Shown one piece after another: positions 7,701-13,390 of a stretch of DNA of 13,390 bases (position 1 is its first letter; every line of letters begins with the position of its first letter). The notes under the pieces are model-generated. The model searched no databases and was not told the DNA's origin. It saw only the letters and a list, made by a program, of their open reading frames with translations. This stretch comes from Bacteroidota bacterium (GTDB lineage Bacteria; Bacteroidota; Bacteroidia; Bacteroidales; UBA10428). The DNA is taken from NCBI GenBank assembly GCA_017860375.1, contig JAGDMB010000051.1, positions 1 through 13,390 of the forward strand, given 5' to 3'. A program made the translations under genes and the position numbers.

Positions 7701-8580
7701 GCAGATAAACCCGAACAAATGGACCACCGACAAGGAAAAGAATGACCAGATAAAAATGCTGATCCATAACTATATCATCAAGTTCAAGGAAGTGGATGCC
7801 ATTTACAAACGCAAGAAATACAGCATAACCATAGGCGACGAGCTTCCGGCAGGGATCGTGCAGCTGGCTAAAGTATACGTGGCCCAGAAACGTAAGGTGA
7901 GAGTGGGCGACAAGATGGCCGGCCGGCATGGTAACAAAGGCATCATTTCGAGGATCGTCCGTCTGGAAGACATGCCTTTCCTTGAAGACGGCACACCGGT
8001 TGATATCGTGCTCAATCCCCTGGGTGTTCCTTCCCGTATGAACCTGGGTCAGATCTATGAAACCGTACTTGGATGGGCCGGATTGAAACTCGGAGTGAAA
8101 TTCGCATCTCCCATCTTCGATGGCGCAACCATCAGTCAGATTACCAAGCATACCGATAAGGCCAAACTGCCAAAATACGGAAAAACGTTTCTGTATGACG
8201 GCGGCACAGGGGAACGTTTTGACCAGCCTGCCACCGTGGGCGTCATTTATATGCTGAAACTCGGCCATATGGTGGATGATAAGATGCATGCCCGTTCCAT
8301 CGGCCCCTATTCGCTGATCACGCAACAGCCTCTCGGAGGCAAAGCCCAATTCGGCGGTCAGCGTTTTGGTGAAATGGAAGTATGGGCCCTCGAAGCTTTC
8401 GGGGCCGCTCATATTCTGCAGGAGATCCTGACCATTAAATCAGACGACGTGGTGGGAAGGGCAAAAGCCTATGAATCCATTGTCAAGGGAGAACCCCTGC
8501 CTCCGGCAGGCATCCCCGAATCTCTGAACGTACTTTTGCACGAGCTCAGGGGTCTTGGTTTGAGCATTAACCTGGTATAG
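4771..8580 (+). CDS. rpoB: DNA-directed RNA polymerase subunit beta
   Basis: This is the second-largest catalytic subunit of RNA polymerase. The 1269-residue length fits Bacteroidetes beta. The rifampicin pocket is at residues 466-497. The residues matching E. coli Q513, D516, H526 and S531 are Q473, D476, H486 and S491, with no known resistance change; the E. coli S522 position is A482, which to my knowledge is usual in this phylum. Active-site residues are intact: E779/D780 (E. coli E813/D814), K1048 in GDKMAGRHG and K1056 in GNKG. Residues about 905-1030 form a lineage-specific insertion, at roughly the place of the E. coli beta i9 insertion. MRQAVPLVFPEAP (649-661) has Val-Phe where Leu-Arg is usual. 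The C terminus LHELRGLGLSINLV is typical. There is no Shine-Dalgarno; rpoC follows after 51 bases. Confidence 0.99.
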   Translation: MPNHSTERINFVRTKNQLTYPDFLDIQLKSFRDFFQLETTPENRKNEGLFKVFQENFPITDTRNNFVLEFLDYFVDPPRYSIDECIERGLTYSVPLKAKLKLYCTDPEHEDFDTVIQDVYLGTIPYMTERGLFVINGAERVVVSQLHRSPGVFFGQSIHANGTKLYSARIIPFKGSWIEFATDINNIMYAYIDRKKKLPVTTLFRAIGYESDKEILEIFDLADEIKVSKTALKKLVGRKLAARVLKSWVEDFVDEDTGEVVSIERNEIIIDRETFLQEEHVDAIVDSGVKTILLHKEGQNLSDFEIIYNTLQKDPCNSEKEAVLHIYRQLRNSEPPDEATARDVIDKLFFSDKRYDLGEVGRYRINRKLGLDTPMDTKVLTKEDIIKIIKYLIELINSKTDVDDIDHLSNRRVRTVGEQLASQFGVGLARMSRTIRERMNVRDNEVFTPIDLVNSKTLSSVINSFFGTNQLSQFMDQTNPLAEITHKRRMSALGPGGLSRERAGFEVRDVHYTHYGRLCPIETPEGPNIGLISSLCVYAKINELGFIETPYRKVENGKVDLTNDGIIWLSAEEEESKVIAQANAPIDGHGSFTEPKIKARYNGDFPVADAQEIDLMDVAPNQISSIAASLIPFLEHDDANRALMGSNMMRQAVPLVFPEAPIVGTGIEREVVSDSRFLVIAENDGVVEYVDANEVVLRYALTEEEKFVSFDGDIKRYKLQKYRKTNQNTCINLKPIVKKGQKVTKGQILTEGYSTRGGELALGRNLMVAFMPWKGYNFEDAIVISERVVREDLFTSIHIDEYSLEVRDTKRGLEELTADIPNVSEEATRNLDENGLIRIGAEVNPGDILIGKITPKGESDPSPEEKLLRAIFGDKAGDVKDASLKAPPSLQGVVIDKKLFSRSIKDKKLKSSTKPILDKIEEEFERNTSELKGKLIDKLFILVNGKTSQGVKDYYNVDVITKGAKFTQKVLQDIDYMQINPNKWTTDKEKNDQIKMLIHNYIIKFKEVDAIYKRKKYSITIGDELPAGIVQLAKVYVAQKRKVRVGDKMAGRHGNKGIISRIVRLEDMPFLEDGTPVDIVLNPLGVPSRMNLGQIYETVLGWAGLKLGVKFASPIFDGATISQITKHTDKAKLPKYGKTFLYDGGTGERFDQPATVGVIYMLKLGHMVDDKMHARSIGPYSLITQQPLGGKAQFGGQRFGEMEVWALEAFGAAHILQEILTIKSDDVVGRAKAYESIVKGEPLPPAGIPESLNVLLHELRGLGLSINLV

Positions 8581-8631
8581 AACCAGCAAATATTTGATGA
8601 TTTTAAATCCGATACAATAAATAACCAATCT

Positions 8632-11600
8632 ATGTCATTCAGAAGGGACAACAAAGCAAAAGCTAACTTTACCAAGATCGCGATCAGCCTGGCTTCACCC
8701 GAAGAAATACTGGAGCGCTCCAGCGGTGAGGTGCTAAAGCCTGAAACGATCAACTACCGTACCTACAAACCGGAACGGGATGGGTTGTTTTGTGAAAGGA
8801 TCTTTGGTCCGGTTAAGGATTATGAATGCCATTGCGGAAAGTACAAAAGGATCCGTTACAAAGGCATTGTCTGCGATCGTTGTGGGGTGGAAGTAACCGA
8901 AAAGAAGGTACGCCGTGAACGGATGGGCCACATTTCGCTGGTAGTCCCCGTGGCTCATATCTGGTATTTCCGTACTTTACCCAATAAAATTGGTTATTTG
9001 CTGGGATTGCCTTCCAAAAAACTTGATTCGATCATCTATTACGAACGGTATGTGGTGATCAATCCCGGTATTAAAGCGGCCGATGGTGTTCAATACCTGG
9101 ACTTCCTGACCGAAGAAGAATACCTTGAGATACTCGAATCACTGCCGAAAGAAAACCAATTGCTGGACGACAGTCACCCCGATAAGTTCATCGCCAATAT
9201 GGGCGCTGAATCGCTTCATCAGTTGCTCGAAAGACTGGATCTTGACACACTTTCCTATGATTTGCGCCACAAAGCCAATACGGAAACTTCCCAGCAACGC
9301 AAAAACGAAGCACTAAAAAGGCTGCAGGTTGTAGAAGCCTTCAGGGCATCCAAGGGAGTAAACCGTGCCGAATGGATGATCATTAAGGTGGTACCGGTAA
9401 TACCCCCTGAATTGAGGCCACTTGTGCCCCTCGATGGCGGAAGATTTGCCACATCTGACCTGAATGATCTCTACCGCAGGGTCATTATACGGAATAACCG
9501 TCTGAAAAGGCTTATAGAAATAAAGGCTCCCGAAGTCATCCTGAGAAATGAAAAAAGGATGCTGCAGGAGTCCGTTGATTCATTGTTTGATAATTCACGG
9601 AAATCCAATGCCGTGAAAACCGATGCAAACCGGCCCCTTAAATCGCTTAGCGACAGCCTGAAGGGAAAACAGGGACGTTTCCGTCAGAACCTTCTGGGGA
9701 AACGGGTTGACTATTCAGCACGTTCCGTGATTGTTGTCGGACCTGAACTTCAGCTTCATGAAACCGGGCTTCCGAAAGAAATGGCCGCTGAGCTTTACAA
9801 GCCTTTTATCATCCGCAAACTCATCGAAAGAGGCATTGTGAAAACTGTGAAATCAGCCAAAAAGATCGTCGACCGGAAAGATCCCGTAGTCTGGGATATC
9901 CTCGAAAATGTGCTGAAAGGCCATCCTGTCCTGCTTAACCGTGCTCCCACGTTGCACAGACTCGGGATCCAGGCCTTCCAGCCCAAACTGATCGAAGGCA
10001 AAGCCATCCAGTTGCATCCCCTGGTATGTACGGCTTTCAACGCTGACTTTGACGGTGACCAAATGGCCGTTCATTTGCCACTGGGCAATGCGGCTATCCT
10101 TGAAGCGCAGATCCTGATGCTTGCTTCCCATAACATCCTCAATCCGGCAAACGGAGCGCCTATATCCGTCCCCTCCCAGGATATGGTCCTCGGCCTTTAC
10201 TACATGACCAAATCGGCCAAGAATACACCGGATCATCCCGTGAAAGGGGAAGGATTCACTTTCTATTCTCCCGAAGAAGTCATCATTGCGTACAACGAGA
10301 AAAAAGCCGACCTGCACGCGGTCATCAAGGTAAGGATTGAAGACTGGACCAACGGAAAACCCGTGCGCAAGATCATTGAAACCACGGTGGGACGGGTATT
10401 GTTTAACGAGGTGGTCCCAAAAGAAGTGGGCTTTCTCAACGAACTGATGACAAGAAAATCACTGCGCGAGATCATCAGCAACGTGCTGAAAAAAACCGGA
10501 ACCGCAAAGACTTCAAAATTCCTTGACGACATTAAGGACCTCGGGTTCAAAAATGCTTTCAGCGGAGGCCTTTCCTTCAACCTTGACGATGTGATCATCC
10601 CTACGGAGAAAGATGCTCTTATGGATGAAGGCTATCAGCAGGTTGATGAGGTGATGAACAACTATAATATGGGGTACATTACCAATAATGAACGATACAA
10701 CCAGATCATTGATATCTGGACCCATACCAATGCCAAGCTTACCCAGACCCTGATGAAACAGCTGTCCTCCGACAAGCAGGGATTCAACCCGGTGTATATG
10801 ATGCTGGATTCAGGAGCCAGGGGCTCAAAAGAACAGATCCGGCAGTTGTCGGGCATGAGGGGACTTATGGCCAAACCCCAGAAATCCGGATCCACCGGCT
10901 CTGAAATTATTGAAAACCCGATCCTGTCAAACTTCAAGGAAGGCCTTTCGGTTCTGGAATACTTCATCTCCACGCATGGTGCCCGTAAAGGTCTTGCCGA
11001 TACGGCTCTTAAAACAGCGGATGCCGGTTATCTGACACGCCGTCTGGTAGACGTATCACAAGATGTTATCATCACCGAAGACGACTGCGGTACCCTCAGA
11101 GGTCTCGTTGCCACAGCGATCAAGAATAATGAAGAAGTGGTTGAGTCGTTGTACGAGAGGATCCTTGGCCGTACTGCCGTTCATGATGTATACCATCCGC
11201 TGACAGGCAAACTGCTCCTCACATCAGGAGATGAGATAACCGAGGATATTGCACGGACGGTCGACGACTCTCCCATTGAACAGGTTGAGATACGGTCAGC
11301 CAAATGTTACGGACGTAACCTCGCCACCAGCCGTATGGTGCAAAATGGCGAAGCGGTTGGGGTCATTGCTGCCCAGTCCATCGGGGAACCCGGAACGCAG
11401 CTTACCCTCCGTACATTCCATGTGGGAGGTACCGCCGTGAACATCACCACCGAATCGAGTATCATTGCTAAATACAATGGTATCGCTGAAATAGATGAAT
11501 TGCGATTCGTTGAGCGCACCGATGAAAGCGGAAAAAAATTCGATACCGTCATCGGACGTCTTGCGGAATTAAGAATCGTCGACAAGAAAACAAGCATTGC

Positions 11601-12894
11601 ACTGACAACCAATAATATACCTTATGGTGCCAAACTCTATATTAAGAACGGTGCCGAAGTGAAAAAAGGAGACCTTATTTGCGAATGGGATCCCTATAAT
11701 GCGGTTATTATCTCAGAAGCTGCAGGGTTTGTATCCTTTGAAAATGTGATCGAAGGACTGACCTTTAAGGAAGAATCGGATGAAGTTACCGGATACCGCG
11801 AAAAAGTCATCATCGAGAGCCGCGACCGGTCAAAGAACCCGACTATCAATATTGTGGACAAAAAGGACCAGATGCTGAAGATGTATAACCTGCCCGTAGG
11901 TTCACACCTGACAGTAAATGACGGGGATTCCGTAAATGCAGGCGACATCCTGATCAAGATACCAAGAGCGATTGGTAAATCGGGTGATATCACCGGTGGT
12001 CTGCCCCGCGTAACGGAACTTTTTGAAGCCAGGAATCCTTCCAATCCGGCTGTTGTATCTGAAATAGACGGGGAAGTAGCTTTCGGCAAAGTGAAAAGGG
12101 GAAACCGTGAAATTGCCATCACTTCAAAATCGGGTCAGCAGAAAAAGTACCTGGTACCCCTTTCCAAACAGATCCTGGTTCAGGAAAATGATTATGTGAA
12201 AGCCGGCGTGCCTTTATCAGACGGTGCTACAACACCTTCCGACATACTGGCCATTAAAGGTCCCACCAAAGTACAGGAATACATTGTAAACGAAATTCAG
12301 GAAGTGTACCGGCTTCAGGGTGTTAAGATCAACGACAAGCATTTTGAGGTCATTGTAAGGCAGATGATGCGCAAGGTGGAAATCATCGACCCGGGGGATA
12401 CTAAATTCCTTGAAAGGCAAGTGGTTGATAAATGGGAATTCATGGAAGAAAATGACTGGATATACGGCAAAAAAGTAATAGAAGAGGGTGGCGATTCCAC
12501 CAGCCTGAAACCGGGTATGATCGTAACTTCCCGCAAACTTCGCGATGAGAATTCCCTGCTGAAACGAAAAGACCTTAAACCGGTTAAAGCAAGGGATGCA
12601 ATCCCCGCTACTTCACAGCAGATCCTCCAGGGTATCACCAGGGCTGCCCTGCAAACACAAAGTTTTATGTCTGCTGCTTCTTTCCAGGAAACCACTAAAG
12701 TACTGAACGAGGCCGCCATATTTGGCAAAGTGGATTACCTCGAAGGCCTGAAAGAAAATGTGATCGTGGGCCACCTCATACCGGCCGGAACCGGAAACCG
12801 GAGGTACAATACCCTCATTGTCGGTTCAAAAGATGAATTCGAAAAGATAACGGAAGAGAAAAGTACCGGTGTGGAAGTTGTGAAAGAGCATTAA
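8632..12894 (+). CDS. rpoC: DNA-directed RNA polymerase subunit beta'
   Basis: This is the largest RNA polymerase subunit, which holds the catalytic magnesium. The product is 1420 residues. Seen in order: first zinc site with Cys66, Cys68, Cys81 and Cys84; clamp helices (about 276-325); NADFDGDQMAVH with the Asp triad D472, D474 and D476; the bridge helix (about 769-806); and a trigger loop with GVIAAQSIGEPGTQLTLRTF (910-929). An SI3-type insertion (about 940-1115) precedes DITGGLPRVTELFEAR. The C terminus has VYRLQGVKINDKH and the ENVIVGHLIPAGTG end. The oddity is the second zinc site. Cys819 and Cys892 match E. coli C814 and C898, but the stretch holding the C888 and C895 equivalents is absent. 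The frame is open throughout. Confidence 0.99.
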   Translation: MSFRRDNKAKANFTKIAISLASPEEILERSSGEVLKPETINYRTYKPERDGLFCERIFGPVKDYECHCGKYKRIRYKGIVCDRCGVEVTEKKVRRERMGHISLVVPVAHIWYFRTLPNKIGYLLGLPSKKLDSIIYYERYVVINPGIKAADGVQYLDFLTEEEYLEILESLPKENQLLDDSHPDKFIANMGAESLHQLLERLDLDTLSYDLRHKANTETSQQRKNEALKRLQVVEAFRASKGVNRAEWMIIKVVPVIPPELRPLVPLDGGRFATSDLNDLYRRVIIRNNRLKRLIEIKAPEVILRNEKRMLQESVDSLFDNSRKSNAVKTDANRPLKSLSDSLKGKQGRFRQNLLGKRVDYSARSVIVVGPELQLHETGLPKEMAAELYKPFIIRKLIERGIVKTVKSAKKIVDRKDPVVWDILENVLKGHPVLLNRAPTLHRLGIQAFQPKLIEGKAIQLHPLVCTAFNADFDGDQMAVHLPLGNAAILEAQILMLASHNILNPANGAPISVPSQDMVLGLYYMTKSAKNTPDHPVKGEGFTFYSPEEVIIAYNEKKADLHAVIKVRIEDWTNGKPVRKIIETTVGRVLFNEVVPKEVGFLNELMTRKSLREIISNVLKKTGTAKTSKFLDDIKDLGFKNAFSGGLSFNLDDVIIPTEKDALMDEGYQQVDEVMNNYNMGYITNNERYNQIIDIWTHTNAKLTQTLMKQLSSDKQGFNPVYMMLDSGARGSKEQIRQLSGMRGLMAKPQKSGSTGSEIIENPILSNFKEGLSVLEYFISTHGARKGLADTALKTADAGYLTRRLVDVSQDVIITEDDCGTLRGLVATAIKNNEEVVESLYERILGRTAVHDVYHPLTGKLLLTSGDEITEDIARTVDDSPIEQVEIRSAKCYGRNLATSRMVQNGEAVGVIAAQSIGEPGTQLTLRTFHVGGTAVNITTESSIIAKYNGIAEIDELRFVERTDESGKKFDTVIGRLAELRIVDKKTSIALTTNNIPYGAKLYIKNGAEVKKGDLICEWDPYNAVIISEAAGFVSFENVIEGLTFKEESDEVTGYREKVIIESRDRSKNPTINIVDKKDQMLKMYNLPVGSHLTVNDGDSVNAGDILIKIPRAIGKSGDITGGLPRVTELFEARNPSNPAVVSEIDGEVAFGKVKRGNREIAITSKSGQQKKYLVPLSKQILVQENDYVKAGVPLSDGATTPSDILAIKGPTKVQEYIVNEIQEVYRLQGVKINDKHFEVIVRQMMRKVEIIDPGDTKFLERQVVDKWEFMEENDWIYGKKVIEEGGDSTSLKPGMIVTSRKLRDENSLLKRKDLKPVKARDAIPATSQQILQGITRAALQTQSFMSAASFQETTKVLNEAAIFGKVDYLEGLKENVIVGHLIPAGTGNRRYNTLIVGSKDEFEKITEEKSTGVEVVKEH
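11287..11310 (+). other. Apparent 11-residue in-frame gap in the second zinc site of RpoC
   Basis: The codons read E-I-R-S-A-K-C-Y (residues 886-893). In E. coli the aligned text runs V-R-S, then eleven residues that include C888 and C895, then A-H-C-Y-G with C898. Here Ser889 is followed directly by Ala890. The offset to E. coli numbering shifts from +5 at Cys819 (C814) to -6 at the trigger loop (R927 against R933), which agrees with an 11-residue (33-base) loss between them. The Cys819 codon is at 11086-11088 and the Cys892 codon at 11305-11307. Natural loss and assembly error are both possible. Confidence 0.85.
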
Positions 12895-12905
12895 TTTGAT
12901 TCAGT

Positions 12906-13226
12906 ATGGAAGAAAAGAAAAATGTCAATCAGATCAGTATCGAACTGAAAGAAGACGTGGCACAGGGTATTTATTCCAACCTGGCCGTCATCACCCATTC
13001 CTCTTCTGAATTCGTGATCGACTTTGTAAGGGTAATGCCCGGCATCACGAAAGCCGAGGTTAAGTCAAGGATCATCCTTACCCCCGAGCATGCCAAACGC
13101 TTCCTGATGGCGCTGAAAGACAACATAACGAAATTTGAAGCCGTGCACGGGACGATCAAACAGGTGGAAGGCGCCGGCGGTGCCATGATACCGATGAACT
13201 TTGGAGGCCCTACCGCACAGGCGTGA
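12906..13226 (+). CDS. DUF3467 family protein, function unknown
   Basis: This 106-residue cytoplasmic protein has no signal peptide or membrane span. The recognisable core, about residues 20-90, has the pattern YSN...HSSSEFVIDFVRVMPG...A.VKSRIILTPEHAKRFLMALKDNI..FE, which matches my recollection of the DUF3467 family. Glycine- and alanine-rich residues follow to the end. It starts 11 bases after the rpoC stop and is surely on the same transcript. A DUF3467 gene directly after rpoC is a recurring Bacteroidetes arrangement, so a role tied to transcription or to polymerase subunit supply is a reasonable inference but is not shown. The ATG at 12906 is the only start that keeps the whole core without overlapping rpoC. 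Confidence 0.88.
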   Translation: MEEKKNVNQISIELKEDVAQGIYSNLAVITHSSSEFVIDFVRVMPGITKAEVKSRIILTPEHAKRFLMALKDNITKFEAVHGTIKQVEGAGGAMIPMNFGGPTAQA

Positions 13227-13231
13227 GTATT

Positions 13232-13255
13232 TGTTGATGGGTTGATTTGTTGATT
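13232..13255 (+). repeat. 8-bp tandem repeat array, TGTTGATT orientation, after the DUF3467 gene
   Basis: Three contiguous units read TGTTGATG (13232-13239), GGTTGATT (13240-13247) and TGTTGATT (13248-13255). The last is the exact reverse complement of the unit AATCAACA found at 1-8, 181-188 and 189-196. The array begins only five bases after the DUF3467 stop codon, where a terminator would be expected. I see no hairpin plus T-run here. Confidence 0.75.
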
Positions 13256-13288
13256 GAGTGTGGGCGTTGTGTTTGGGGAAAGAGTATT

Positions 13289-13320
13289 GGTTGATTGGTT
13301 GATTCGTTGATTGGTTGATT
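13289..13320 (+). repeat. Second 8-bp tandem repeat array, GGTTGATT units
   Basis: Four contiguous units read GGTTGATT (13289-13296), GGTTGATT (13297-13304), CGTTGATT (13305-13312) and GGTTGATT (13313-13320). They have the same orientation and period as 13232-13255 and are separated from it by 33 bases of G/T-rich sequence. Three of the four units are identical, so this is the least decayed array in the window. The remaining bases, 13321-13390, show no gene, RNA or terminator that I can support. Confidence 0.8.
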
Positions 13321-13390
13321 TGAAGAATAGCGGATCGGCAAGGCATCAAGAAGGTGCATCGAAACATATAGTTGCAAAAAATCCGGTGAA

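Noticed and set aside
7612..8412. A 266-codon minus-strand open frame inside rpoB
   Set aside because: It lies fully within a highly conserved part of rpoB and has no recognisable domain or start signal; it is a codon-bias shadow.
13065..13367. A 100-codon minus-strand open frame covering the octamer arrays and the DUF3467 gene
   Set aside because: Its Asn/Gln/Ile/Thr-rich repeats are only the translation of the octamer units, and the rest is antisense to the DUF3467 gene.
13367..13374. TATAGTTG resembling a -7 box at the right edge
   Set aside because: There is no -33 TTG at the expected distance, and the downstream gene is not in the window.

Overview
The window is the conserved bacterial tuf / secE-nusG / rplKAJL / rpoBC locus with three tRNA genes and a small conserved gene after rpoC. 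Every gene is on the + strand. The organism is almost certainly a member of the Bacteroidetes (Bacteroidota). The gene order tRNA-Gly, tRNA-Thr, tuf, tRNA-Trp, secE, nusG, rplK, rplA, rplJ, rplL, rpoB, rpoC, DUF3467 is typical of that phylum. The EF-Tu, beta and beta' sequences read like Bacteroidetes proteins, most genes lack a convincing Shine-Dalgarno sequence, and the tRNAs do not encode CCA. Species cannot be assigned from the sequence alone.

Layout. Bases 1-342 hold tRNA-Gly(TCC) and tRNA-Thr(GGT) in AT-rich DNA built largely of a degenerate 8-bp tandem repeat. Bases 343-2448 hold tuf, tRNA-Trp(CCA), secE and nusG (elongation factor, secretion channel subunit, transcription factor). Bases 2555-4668 hold rplK, rplA, rplJ and rplL, which encode the L1 stalk and the L11-L10-L7/L12 GTPase-stalk proteins. 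A strong hairpin plus T-run separates rplL from rpoB. Bases 4771-12894 hold rpoB and rpoC, followed after 11 bases by a DUF3467 gene (12906-13226). Bases 13227-13390 carry two more arrays of the 8-bp repeat and no gene that I can support.

The genes join transcription (beta, beta', NusG) with translation (EF-Tu, stalk proteins, tRNAs) and secretion (SecE). The tRNA-Trp gene lies between tuf and secE with only 15 bases before secE, so it is probably cut out of a longer transcript. The rplL-rpoB hairpin probably lowers rpoBC expression relative to the ribosomal proteins.

Two things stand out in an otherwise ordinary housekeeping region. First, RpoC appears to lack about 11 residues that normally carry two of the four cysteines of its second zinc site, in frame and with conserved flanks. 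Second, the 8-bp repeat (core AATCAAC plus one variable base) is arranged by orientation: it reads AATCAACA on the 5' side and TGTTGATT on the 3' side both of tRNA-Gly and of the whole tRNA-Thr-to-DUF3467 unit, as if marking transcription-unit boundaries. Apart from DUF3467, whose function is unknown, no new protein system was found.
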